Assembly: GCF_000403845.2 (NCBI RefSeq)
Contig: NZ_KE159567.1
Location: forward strand, 113,081-177,080
Reading direction: 5' to 3'
Source of the DNA: Eubacterium sp. 14-2
GTDB lineage: Bacteria > Bacillota > Clostridia > Lachnospirales > Lachnospiraceae
Length of the DNA: 64,000 nucleotides
Shown here piece after piece: positions 1 through 7,587 of this stretch. Positions within the stretch are counted from its first letter, which is position 1. Every line of letters begins with the position of its first letter. The notes under the pieces are model-generated. The model had not been told where the DNA came from and searched no databases. It saw nothing but the letters and a program-made list of their open reading frames with translations. Position numbers and translations under genes: made by a program.

Positions 1-117
1 ACATTCAAACTTTGGGAAAAGTTTTCCAACAATTTTCTGGAAGTATCAGAAAGCATGGAAGTTAATGGAAAGAGAACTTTTGGATATGATGAACCAATAA
101 TTTATAAGCGTGTATAA
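1..117 (+). CDS. C-terminal fragment of an unknown protein (cut by window start)
   Basis: An open frame enters from the left edge and stops at TAA 115-117, giving 38 residues that end in DEPIIYKRV. No family is recognised. It is followed by a long stretch without genes and a foldback repeat, so it was probably the last gene of a unit carried by the same AT-rich segment as the repressors downstream. Whether it is complete upstream cannot be told from this window. Confidence 0.45.
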   Translation, partial: TFKLWEKFSNNFLEVSESMEVNGKRTFGYDEPIIYKRV

Positions 118-210
118 TCAAAGGTCTGCACATTGGGATAGACTTCAGTTTGTTTGTAAAAGAGCATTGAAAGCAAGTGCAAAAGCTGGCGGAGCGTCAT
201 TGATGATATA

Positions 211-376
211 CTAGAGCGTGTTTGAAAATTCATTCCCGCCAGATGCACGCCCCACTTCGCGGGAGATTTGAGCCAAATTCAGGTTACATAGCCCACTATG
301 CACCCTTCATTTGGCTCAAATCTCCCACAAATTGTGACGCACATCTGTCAGAAAGCAATTTTCAAACACGCTCTAG
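211..376. mobile_element. Foldback MITE-like element, 166 bp
   Basis: Perfect 20-bp inverted repeats lie at 211-230 and 357-376, beginning CTAGAGCGTG and ending CACGCTCTAG. A second perfect 18-bp inverted pair is nested inside at 261-278 and 309-326 (GGGAGATTTGAGCCAAAT and its complement). The whole element can fold into one long hairpin and has no coding frame. The palindromic CTAG at both tips may be the target duplication rather than part of the repeat. Size, symmetry and lack of genes fit a miniature inverted-repeat element; no transposase is present in the window. Confidence 0.7.
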
Positions 377-484
377 AAGGGTAAGCAGATAAGTAAAATT
401 TGTAATATTACAGATTGGAATAGAGGGACTCTGAACAGGAGACTATGAGAAAATCTCTGTAAATTAGATTCTTCTATGATAATG

Positions 485-529
485 AGGGTGAGAAGCTTAC
501 AAATCAGGCTTTTCACCCTTGTTTTATAT
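485..529 (+). terminator. Probable intrinsic terminator in the 118-581 gap
   Basis: A 12-bp stem with one mismatch (485-496 against 508-519) is followed by a T-rich tract, TGTTTTATATA. Apart from this and the foldback element, 118-581 shows no convincing gene. A second short hairpin, GGGAATC/GATTCCC at 561-577, lies just past the stop codon of the minus-strand repressor. Confidence 0.5.
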
Positions 530-581
530 ATAACAGTTATTGCCAGGCATGTCCTGAACAGGGAATCTCTGATTCCCCAGT

Positions 582-782
582 TCAATCCGCTACATGAAAT
601 ACATCTTCTACCAGCATATTAAAGTACTTTGATATCCGCAGCATAAATTCGGCAGATGGGGTACTGTCCCCACGTTCTATCCTGCCGACAGTTTTGGTAC
701 TGTATCCGATAGCAGCGGCAAGGTCATCCTGGTAAATGCCTCGTTGTTCACGGATTTCTCTGATATTATTGGTAACCGCCAT
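582..782 (-). CDS. Small XRE-family helix-turn-helix regulator
   Basis: This 66-residue protein is a single Cro/CI-type helix-turn-helix domain. It has the pattern QDDLAAAIGYSTKTVGRIERG, in which the second helix is the recognition helix, and the family ending NMLVEDVF. The start at 782 is preferred over a longer frame beginning at 848 because AAGGGA sits 6-7 bases upstream of it and the extra residues do not resemble the family. It lies downstream of, and on the same strand as, the S24 repressor. Such single-domain regulators are common in integrative elements. Its targets are unknown. Confidence 0.8.
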   Translation of the reverse strand: MAVTNNIREIREQRGIYQDDLAAAIGYSTKTVGRIERGDSTPSAEFMLRISKYFNMLVEDVFHVAD

Positions 783-866
783 AAAGATCCCTTCTTTCAG
801 TTCTATAGATATTTTCTTATTGTCAATTATGCAAAATAATGTGTCCAATAAAAAGGACTTGCAATT

Positions 867-1601
867 TTATCGGCAATGTCCTGTGATAGCAGAAGCATCA
901 GATTTTCCAAGAACTTTTCCAAATATGTCTAAGCGGTCATTTTCACTAACCTTGATAGGTGCATACTTTTCATTAAGTGAGATAAGGAAAATTCCGTCTT
1001 TATCGTTTTGTAATTTCTTAATATAGGCTTCTCCGTTTAGAGCGAAGATGCCGATTTCTCCATTAGCAACAGATTCCTGTTGTAATACCCATGCAATCTG
1101 ACCATCGTGGAATTCAGGTTCCATACTGTCACCACTAATGCGTACACCGAAAGTAGTATCTTCCGGCAGGATAAATTCATCTATGCGTACAGTATCTTTC
1201 GGTCCGTCTATAAGGAAGTTACCGGTTCCGGCTGATACGGCATTTTCAAAAATATCAATGCTACGGAATGGAATTATCTTAGCAGTCTGCTTTTCATACA
1301 TTCCGGATGCGTGGAGCAGATTGATATAATCCATAGCTTTTTCCCTGCCTTCATCAGTTAGTGATGAGAAAGAATCGGCAGGATTTACTCCAAAATATGC
1401 TTCATACATGTTAGTAATACCAAGGATTCTACACACTTTGTAAAATATGGTAACGCTCGGCTCAGCAAGATTTCTCTCCCAGTTGGATATGGCTTTATAG
1501 GAAATGGTAATGCCTTCCTTTGCCAGTTCATCAGCGAGATCCTGTTGGAGCAAGCCTTTCTTTTTTCTATATGTTGAAATGATTTCTCCGATTGAGTACA
1601 T
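867..1601 (-). CDS. XRE/S24-peptidase repressor (CI/LexA-like, self-cleaving)
   Basis: The 244-residue protein has an N-terminal XRE helix-turn-helix (about 1-65) and a C-terminal S24 LexA-type peptidase domain (about 120-235). The expected parts of the autoproteolytic switch are visible: an Ala124-Gly125 cleavage site, the nucleophile Ser159 in SGDSMEP, and the general base Lys195 in AYIKKL. Such repressors cleave themselves when RecA is activated by DNA damage. The gene is divergent from a Y-family polymerase, with a palindromic operator between the two promoters, so it probably represses that polymerase and itself. AGAGGCG lies just upstream of the ATG. Confidence 0.9.
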   Translation of the reverse strand: MYSIGEIISTYRKKKGLLQQDLADELAKEGITISYKAISNWERNLAEPSVTIFYKVCRILGITNMYEAYFGVNPADSFSSLTDEGREKAMDYINLLHASGMYEKQTAKIIPFRSIDIFENAVSAGTGNFLIDGPKDTVRIDEFILPEDTTFGVRISGDSMEPEFHDGQIAWVLQQESVANGEIGIFALNGEAYIKKLQNDKDGIFLISLNEKYAPIKVSENDRLDIFGKVLGKSDASAITGHCR

Positions 1602-1656
1602 ACATACGCCTCTTTTCTTTCATTTTGTTGATTTCAAATGTCTCTTTTCACTCCAT

Positions 1657-1685
1657 AGTATATAGCAATAGTGCCAATTATTCAA
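1657..1685 (-). promoter_or_regulatory. Promoter of the S24 repressor gene
   Basis: On the minus strand, TTGAAT (complement of 1680-1685) and TATACT (complement of 1657-1662) are spaced by 17 bp and point to the repressor start at 1601. Confidence 0.65.
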
Positions 1686-1713
1686 GTTAAAAATCCAATA
1701 TAATGAGAAAAAG

Positions 1714-1725
1714 GACACATGTGTC
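1714..1725. promoter_or_regulatory. Palindromic operator candidate GACACATGTGTC
   Basis: A perfect 12-bp palindrome sits between the divergent promoters, 2 bp upstream of the polymerase -35 box. Its size and position suit a dimeric HTH repressor such as the adjacent S24 protein. No second copy was noticed in the gap. Confidence 0.55.
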
Positions 1726-1727
1726 TG

Positions 1728-1757
1728 TTGACAGTCGATTATTCTTGGGGTTATACT
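1728..1757 (+). promoter_or_regulatory. Promoter of the Y-family polymerase gene
   Basis: TTGACA (1728-1733) and TATACT (1752-1757) are separated by 18 bp. The -35 box abuts the palindrome at 1714-1725, as expected for a repressible SOS promoter. Confidence 0.7.
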
Positions 1758-1836
1758 ATGCCCTGTAAGGAACATTACTCATATACTTGGACTAAAGGTT
1801 ATGGTAGTGACAGATTAAATGCAGGAGGTGATGCAG

Positions 1837-3087
1837 ATGGGAGACAGGGTAATACTTCATTCAGATATCAACTGTTGTTATGCTTCGATTGAACATTTGC
1901 ATCATCCTGAGCTTGCAGGAAAGCCACTGGCAGTAGGCGGTGACCCGGAGGCAAGACATGGGATTGTCTTAACAGCCGACTATATTGCCAAAAAGTACGG
2001 TGTGAAAACAGGAATGGCACTCTGGCAGGCAAAGCAAGTCTGTCCGGACATAACATTTGTATCACCAAGAATGGACTTATATCTTCGATTTTCAAGGATG
2101 GCTCATGAGATATATGCAGAATATACGGACAGACAGGAGCCATATGGAATTGATGAGTGCTGGCTTGATGTGACAGGGAGCAGCTCCCTTAAAGGGGATG
2201 GATTGCTCATTGCACAGGAAATCAGCAGGAGAATGAAGTCAGAGCTTGGCATCACAGTGAGTGTTGGTGTTTCTTTCAATAAGATATTTGCAAAGCTTGG
2301 TTCAGATTATAAGAAGCCTGATGCAATCACAACTATGTATAAGAGTGAGTTTAAGCAGAAGGCTTGGTCACTTCCAGTGGCAGATCTTCTATACGTTGGC
2401 AAAAGTACGAACAGAAAGCTTGCATTATTTGGTATTAAAACCATAGGTGATCTTGCAAGGGCAGATGAAGATGTGCTTAACAGTCACCTTGGAAAGATGG
2501 GCAGTATCTTATGGTCTTTTGCTAATGGCTATGATGATTCACCTGTCAAGCTGGAGAATACCCACGCTCCAATCAAATCGGTGGGAAACAGCACAACGAC
2601 ACCAAAGGATTTAGTATGCGATGAGGATGTAAAGATTGTTCTTTATATTCTGGCTGAGAGTGTTGCAGCAAGACTTCGTGAGAATGGATTCCGGTGCAGA
2701 GTGGTTGAGATAAGTGTCAGGGATAATGAGTTATTCTCTTTTACCCGTCAGAAAAAGATTGACCATGCAACTAATATCACCGGAGAGATAGCTGCATATG
2801 CTTATCAGATATTTAAGGAAAACTATAACTGGAGCAAGCCAATCCGCAGTGTTGGTGTCCGAGGTGCAGACCTAGTAACAGATAATTATTGGGAACAGAT
2901 TGATTTGTTCTCAAGTGTGGAGAAGCGTGAAAAGCAGATGAAGATGGATTCGGCGGTGGATGAGATACGCAGAAGATTTGGATTTTACAGTATCCAGAGG
3001 GGACTCATGTACCGGGACAGGATTTTGTCGGCAGTCAATGCAAAAGAAGAACACACAGTACATCCACATGGGTATTTTTCAGGTTAG
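1837..3087 (+). CDS. Y-family DNA polymerase (DinB/UmuC type)
   Basis: This 416-residue protein is an error-prone translesion polymerase. It has the N-terminal metal-binding segment HSDINCCYASIE (Asp10), the palm motif YGIDECWLDV (Asp106, Glu107) in place of the usual SIDE, and a complete little-finger region, so it is full length for the family. The start at 1837 is preferred over in-frame ATGs at 1819 and 1831 because AGGAGG at 1823-1828 then lies 8 bases upstream. It is transcribed divergently from a self-cleaving S24 repressor, which suggests damage-inducible expression. UmuC-like copies of this kind are often carried on plasmids and integrative elements. Confidence 0.93.
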   Translation: MGDRVILHSDINCCYASIEHLHHPELAGKPLAVGGDPEARHGIVLTADYIAKKYGVKTGMALWQAKQVCPDITFVSPRMDLYLRFSRMAHEIYAEYTDRQEPYGIDECWLDVTGSSSLKGDGLLIAQEISRRMKSELGITVSVGVSFNKIFAKLGSDYKKPDAITTMYKSEFKQKAWSLPVADLLYVGKSTNRKLALFGIKTIGDLARADEDVLNSHLGKMGSILWSFANGYDDSPVKLENTHAPIKSVGNSTTTPKDLVCDEDVKIVLYILAESVAARLRENGFRCRVVEISVRDNELFSFTRQKKIDHATNITGEIAAYAYQIFKENYNWSKPIRSVGVRGADLVTDNYWEQIDLFSSVEKREKQMKMDSAVDEIRRRFGFYSIQRGLMYRDRILSAVNAKEEHTVHPHGYFSG

Positions 3088-3250
3088 CAACGAGAAGTGC
3101 CAGATAATCAAGGCACAGATGTGTTGTGCTTGCACATAAACATATGGGACTTGGTTATCTGATACGGCGACTGCCGTGAGCGAAATGAAGCGAAGCGGAA
3201 TTGAGCTGCACTACGAGTAGCGATAGAGTTAAAGAAGAGGGAGACGGAAC

Positions 3251-3491
3251 ATGAGCGAAGCAGCAAGAATTGATCTGGTAGACAGAGCACCATTGACGGA
3301 GAAACAGCAGAATGTGTATGAAAGCATTATGCAATATCAGCGTGTGAATGGTTATGCTCCTACTATCAGGGAGATATGCAAGATGGTAGGGGGCATCGAC
3401 TTCAAGTGTTTATGCACATCTGAAAATATTAGAAGAAAAAGGCTATATAGCAAGGAAGATGGATGCTTCCAGAGCAATAGCAATCTTGTAA
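3251..3491 (+). pseudogene. LexA-type winged-helix DNA-binding domain, frameshifted
   Basis: The frame starts with a good SD (GAGGGAG) and reads a LexA N-terminal domain: LTEKQQNVYESI, then YAPTIREICKMVG. After the run of five G at 3389-3393 it leaves frame. Removing one G restores ASTSSVYAHLKILEEKGYIA and a stop at 3489-3491. The restored protein would be 79 residues, a stand-alone LexA DNA-binding domain without a peptidase. Either this is a genuine +1 frameshift or a sequencing error in a homopolymer. It follows the polymerase by 163 bp on the same strand. Confidence 0.75.
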
Positions 3492-3501
3492 GGCGGTTAT
3501 C

Positions 3502-3753
3502 ATGGATTACATTGCCGGGAAATACCCGGATTTGCTGTCCCTCTACCAGGAGATTTATAACCGGGGTGACCGTAGTTATTGGGAAAATCTTGACACAGAA
3601 TTACAGAAATATGCTGCTGAAATCGGACTTGATTATGTGACAAATGACGATAGTATGAGCAGACCTTTTTTTGCACCGCCTGTGATTGTCAATTATTTTT
3701 ATCACAGCGAAATTAAAAAGTCAGCACGAAAAGGTGGTGAGAATAATGCCTGA
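3502..3753 (+). CDS. Small hypothetical protein, possibly a fragment
   Basis: This is an 83-residue frame with AAGGCGG upstream of the ATG. It starts 10 bp after the restored LexA stop and ends overlapping the next short frame (ATGCCTGA). The sequence VTNDDSM.RPF.APP.IVNYFYH looks conserved in character. It weakly recalls the tail of radical-SAM photolyase-like proteins that accompany UmuC genes on Firmicute elements, but I cannot confirm this. It could be a complete small gene or the remnant of a larger one. Confidence 0.4.
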   Translation: MDYIAGKYPDLLSLYQEIYNRGDRSYWENLDTELQKYAAEIGLDYVTNDDSMSRPFFAPPVIVNYFYHSEIKKSARKGGENNA

Positions 3754-3814
3754 ATTACCTGAAACAGAAACAATCCATTCTGCACTTGCTTTCTTATGTA
3801 AAAAATTCCCATAA
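3746..3814 (+). pseudogene. Short frame beginning MPELPETETI, possible Fpg/MutM-like remnant
   Basis: A good SD (AAGGTGGTGA, 3731-3740) precedes an ATG that overlaps the previous stop. The frame begins MPELPETETI, like the Pro-initiated catalytic N-terminus of formamidopyrimidine-DNA glycosylases (MPELPEVET), but ends after 22 residues. A neighbouring frame stays open to a TAA near 3880 without a start of its own, which suggests a frameshift. No zinc finger or other Fpg motif follows, so the assignment rests on ten residues only. From here to 4021 nothing else is recognisable. Confidence 0.3.
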
Positions 3815-4021
3815 AACAAATGAGGGCGGGTATATCTATCGCATGGCACGGCTGCCAGAGCTTCAGGCCAGTGCATAAGCGTATGGAGGCAGGATACACA
3901 TTTCTTATATGTATTTTTAAGTATAATACATAACAAATTATACCTGAAAAAACGCAAATCATCCCATACCCACCAAAGCAAAATTCTTATCTGCTATAAT
4001 TAAATTAAAGTTGAAGCATGA

Positions 4022-4102
4022 AAATTGCAAAGACGCAAAACGGAACAGTCTGATGACATTACCATGCTTTGGTTTGAGTACAGGAAGCAGATGCAGGGAT
4101 AA
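4022..4102 (+). pseudogene. C-terminal remnant of a SpoIIE/PP2C-type phosphatase
   Basis: A 26-residue open stretch reads EQSDDITMLWFEYRKQ before its stop. DDIT(M/L)L is the conserved metal-binding end of SpoIIE/RsbU-type PP2C phosphatases. An in-frame TGA precedes it and no start codon is present, so only the tail survives. It ends 56 bp before a gene whose N-terminal domain resembles the anti-sigma kinases on which such phosphatases act. A TATAAT at 3995-4000, without a clear -35 box, lies just upstream. Confidence 0.5.
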
Positions 4103-4158
4103 AACAGCCTGCAGACAGCTTCTTAAAAAATACTAAACTGGCAATAAGAGAAAAAATT

Positions 4159-5742
4159 ATGGAAAAAATGAAATTGAACAATGAAAATATTGCGCAGACA
4201 AGCAGTTTTGCAGAAAAGACGTTTGGAGAATGGGGCGTTGATGCCAGAAATATTATCCAAATCCGGCTTGCAGTGGAGGAAACGCTGTTAAAGTACCAGG
4301 AGGCTTTTGGTGTGGAGGCAGTATTTGCACAAAAATATGTCAAACGTCTTAATCGTATCCGTCTGGAACTTTTCCTGCCAGGGGAAAGGGTTGATCCCTT
4401 TGATACAGGGGAGGAAGAACAGAGCCAGGTACTGCGGGGACTGCTGGCCAATATGGGGGTTGCACCCGCGTGGCAGTACAAAAACGGAGAGAATCTTATT
4501 ATATTTACTCCCAAAAAGAAGAGACGTTCTCAGATGGCTTCACTGGCGCTGTCCGTAATACTGGCTTTATTGTGCGGCGGTGTGTGCAGTTTCCTGCCGG
4601 AGAGTGTCAGGACTTTTCTTGCAAATGAAATTATCAGCCCGGTATTTAACCGTTTTATGGGGCTTTTATCAGCCATTGCAGGTCCTATGGTGTTTCTTTC
4701 CATTGTATGGGGAATATACAGCATTGGGGACATGGCGACTATGGGCAGAATCGGAAAGAGGATGATTGGACGCTTTATGCTGATGACAATTCTTCTGACA
4801 CTGCCCGTATTTGTGGTGGCCATGCCGTTTTTTTCCCTTAAAACCGGAGACGGGGGAAAGTTTGATTTTTCAGAATTGTTTCAAATGGTTCTGGATATTG
4901 TACCAGACAACTTTTTTACGCCCTTTACAGAAGGGAATCCCATGCAGATTATTTTTGTGTCAGTTTTAATCGGAATCGCAATGCTGATTCTGGGAGACAA
5001 AGCTACAATTGCCGCGGCCTTTGTGGAACAGTCCAATTATATTATACAGCTTATTATGGAGGCAGTCAGTTCTTTTGTTCCCGTGTTTGTGTTCGGCAGT
5101 ATTTTAAATATGATACTGGGTAACAGCTTTTCAGTATTTCTTCCTGCCTATAAGGTGATACTGGTAATGCTTCTGGGAGATGCTGTTCTTCTGGCAGTGT
5201 ATCTTGTGCTGGTATGCAAAAGGAGGAAGGTACAGCCGGGGGTATTGCTGAAAAAGATGATGCCCACTTTTCTGATTGCATTAACCACGGCATCTTCTTC
5301 TGCCGCATTTGGGGTGAATATGGAGTGCTGTGAAAAAGACCTTGGGATTGACAGAAGGATCGTTAATTTTGGTATCCCTTTCGGGCAGGTTATCTTTATG
5401 CCGGGGGTTTCCGTTATGTTTCTGGCGGTGGGATTTTGTATGGCTGAAATCTATGGCGTGACGGTTTCTCCGGCGTGGCTGGTTACGGCCGGTCTTATTG
5501 CTGTTGTGCTTGCGGTGGCGGCGCCTCCTGTTCCCGGCGGTGCGCTGACCTGTTATACGATTTTGTTTGTCCAGCTTAAGATTCCCATGGAGGCTGTAGC
5601 GGTCACCATTGCCCTCAATGTAATAATGGAATTTGTTACCACAGCGGTGAACCTGTTCTGTCTGCAGGCGGAACTTGTGGAACTGTCTGCAGGTCTTGAC
5701 ATGCTGGATGTGGGAAAACTGAGAGCGAAGAAAAATGTATGA
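4159..5742 (+). CDS. Anti-sigma-kinase-like domain fused to glutamate-fold symporter (copy 1)
   Basis: The 527-residue protein has two parts. Residues 1-122 resemble the GHKL/RsbW anti-sigma kinase fold (RLAVEETLLKY at 36-46 in the N-box position, YKNGENLIIF near the end), but the ATP-binding Asn and glycine boxes are not evident. Residues 127-527 are a membrane transporter of the dicarboxylate/amino acid:cation symporter family, with the serine-rich hairpin TASSSA (379-381). The sodium motif NMDGT is replaced by FMPGV (413-417). The substrate arginine of helix 8 is Thr494 and the aspartate is Glu491. Substrate and coupling ion are therefore uncertain. The tandem paralogue downstream suggests a duplicated module. 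The start has only a weak SD. Confidence 0.8.
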   Translation: MEKMKLNNENIAQTSSFAEKTFGEWGVDARNIIQIRLAVEETLLKYQEAFGVEAVFAQKYVKRLNRIRLELFLPGERVDPFDTGEEEQSQVLRGLLANMGVAPAWQYKNGENLIIFTPKKKRRSQMASLALSVILALLCGGVCSFLPESVRTFLANEIISPVFNRFMGLLSAIAGPMVFLSIVWGIYSIGDMATMGRIGKRMIGRFMLMTILLTLPVFVVAMPFFSLKTGDGGKFDFSELFQMVLDIVPDNFFTPFTEGNPMQIIFVSVLIGIAMLILGDKATIAAAFVEQSNYIIQLIMEAVSSFVPVFVFGSILNMILGNSFSVFLPAYKVILVMLLGDAVLLAVYLVLVCKRRKVQPGVLLKKMMPTFLIALTTASSSAAFGVNMECCEKDLGIDRRIVNFGIPFGQVIFMPGVSVMFLAVGFCMAEIYGVTVSPAWLVTAGLIAVVLAVAAPPVPGGALTCYTILFVQLKIPMEAVAVTIALNVIMEFVTTAVNLFCLQAELVELSAGLDMLDVGKLRAKKNV

Positions 5743-5784
5743 AACAGTACCGTACCAACGGATTTCATCTTTCAGGAGTTTAAA

Positions 5785-7362
5785 ATGCAGAATTACACCA
5801 TGACAAATCATGATATAGATGTGGCGTGTCATGAAGTAGAGACATTTTGTGAACGCGCCAATGGGGAAAAAAGAGACATTCTCCGTACACGGCTGGCTGT
5901 GGAAGAGATACTGCTGAAATATCAGAAAGATTTTGGCACAAAAGGGACTTTTCAGTTTCAGTGCAGAAAGCGGATAAACCGTCTGTATGCCAGTTTTTCT
6001 GTTCCGGGAGAAAGAAATGATGTGGTTCATACGAACGGCGGTGAAGAAAGCGCTGGCCTGAAAGGCATCCTTTCAGGTATGGGAGAAATTCCCGCCTGGC
6101 AGTACAAAAATGGAGTCAATTACCTTACCTTTACGTTAAAAAAGAAAAAATTATCTCCTGCAGTATCACTGCTGGCAGCAGTGGCACTGGCTCTTTTTTG
6201 CGGTTTGGTAAGCAGTTTTCTGCCGGAAAAAACGGTTAATTTTCTTTCAGAGGAAATGATTACGCCTGTTTTTGACACATTTATGGGGCTGCTGAGTGCT
6301 GTTGCAGGGCCCCTGATATTTTTGTCGGTGGCAGGCGGTATTTATAATATCGGGGACATTGCAACGCTGGGAAAAGTCGGAAAGCGGATGATCAGCAGGT
6401 TTTTATGGATGACGCTGATTTTTACGACAGTATTCGGCATTGCCATTCTGCCTTTCTTTCCTCTTGCAGGCAGCGGCAGCAGTTCCTTTCAGCTTTCGGA
6501 ACTTCTGGAAATGGTTCTTGGAATTGTACCGGACAATTTTTTTACCCCTTTTTTGGAGGGAAATCCTTTACAGATTATTTTTCTTGCAGTCCTTGCAGGG
6601 ATGGCAATGCTGATTCTGGGGAACAGGGCTGGGATGGTTTCGCAGTTTTTAGAACAGGCAAATGCCGTTATATTACTGATCATGGAAAATATCAGTGCTT
6701 TTGTCCCCGTTTTCATTTTTGGCAGTCTTTTCAATATGATTCTCGGTAAAAACTTTTCTGTACTGCTGAAAGCCTATAAAGTGCTGCCGGTTATGCTGCT
6801 CGGAGATGTCTTTCTCATGGCGGTTTATACAGGCCTTGTATGTATTCGTAAAAAAGTTTCTATGGCAGTCTTCCTGAAAAAAGTTTTTCCGGTTTTTCTG
6901 ATCGGTCTGACAACCGCTTCTTCTGCTGCCGCATTTTTGGAGAACAGGAAAGTGTGCGAGGAAAAGCTGGGGATTGATAAAAAAATTGTAAATATCGGTG
7001 TTCCTCTTGGTCAGGTGATATTCATGCCGGGATTTTCTGTTTTATATTTTGTAATGGGAATTTGCATGGCGGAGATTTATGGTGTGAAAATATCCCCGGT
7101 ATGGCTGATTACAGCGCTGATTATTGCGGTAGTACTGGCTGTGGCAACACCGCCCATTCCCGGCGGTGCTCTTGCCTGCTATACGATTCTGCTTTTACAG
7201 CTTGAAATCCCTGCCCAGGCCATTGTGATTGCAGTTGCCATAAACGTGATACTGGATTTTTTTGCTACAGCAGCAGATTTGTTTTGTCTGGAGGCAGAGC
7301 TGACAGAACTGGCGGGGGACCTTGGGATGCTGGATGTGGAGAAAATCTGGAAAACATTTTAA
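5785..7362 (+). CDS. Anti-sigma-kinase-like domain fused to glutamate-fold symporter (copy 2)
   Basis: This 525-residue paralogue of the preceding gene starts 42 bp after it and probably shares its transcript. It has the same layout: a degenerate kinase-like domain with RLAVEEILLKY at 36-46 and PAWQYKNG near 110, then a symporter domain. CAGGAG precedes the ATG by 6 bases. The hairpin serines are kept (TTASSAAAF) and IFMPG again replaces the sodium motif. In helix 8 the arginine position is Ala and the neighbouring Asp is kept, unlike copy 1, so the two copies may differ in substrate. A strong hairpin follows the stop. Confidence 0.8.
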   Translation: MQNYTMTNHDIDVACHEVETFCERANGEKRDILRTRLAVEEILLKYQKDFGTKGTFQFQCRKRINRLYASFSVPGERNDVVHTNGGEESAGLKGILSGMGEIPAWQYKNGVNYLTFTLKKKKLSPAVSLLAAVALALFCGLVSSFLPEKTVNFLSEEMITPVFDTFMGLLSAVAGPLIFLSVAGGIYNIGDIATLGKVGKRMISRFLWMTLIFTTVFGIAILPFFPLAGSGSSSFQLSELLEMVLGIVPDNFFTPFLEGNPLQIIFLAVLAGMAMLILGNRAGMVSQFLEQANAVILLIMENISAFVPVFIFGSLFNMILGKNFSVLLKAYKVLPVMLLGDVFLMAVYTGLVCIRKKVSMAVFLKKVFPVFLIGLTTASSAAAFLENRKVCEEKLGIDKKIVNIGVPLGQVIFMPGFSVLYFVMGICMAEIYGVKISPVWLITALIIAVVLAVATPPIPGGALACYTILLLQLEIPAQAIVIAVAINVILDFFATAADLFCLEAELTELAGDLGMLDVEKIWKTF

Positions 7363-7402
7363 AATTCCTCTTTAGATAACCCACCCTGTTTCTAATCCGT
7401 CC

Positions 7403-7445
7403 GGAGCAGCGCGGGATTTCCCGTAAGCTGCTCCGCAATTTTATA
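7403..7445 (+). terminator. Terminator of the symporter pair
   Basis: GGAGCAGC (7403-7410) pairs with GCTGCTCC (7427-7434), with further inner pairing, and is followed by GCAATTTTAT. It separates the transporters from the two-component operon. Confidence 0.65.
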
Positions 7446-7532
7446 AAATCTTAATAAATTTCTCATGTGTTATTTAACAATCCGCTGATATAATAAAATA
7501 AATATTACAGTTTAACTGTATGCGGGGGAACC

Positions 7533-7561
7533 TTGCTATTTTTCATTCCTGCGGGTATAAT
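7533..7561 (+). promoter_or_regulatory. Promoter of the response regulator/sensor kinase operon
   Basis: TTGCTA (7533-7538) and TATAAT (7556-7561) are 17 bp apart. Transcription would start near 7568, downstream of the ATG at 7564, which supports the later start at 7588 for the regulator. Confidence 0.7.
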
Positions 7562-7587
7562 GGATGAAAAAAAGCGAGGCGAAAGAA

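Noticed and set aside
373-585. Minus-strand open frame of 70 codons
   Set aside because: No SD, no recognisable family, and it overlaps the end of the foldback element and a terminator-like hairpin.
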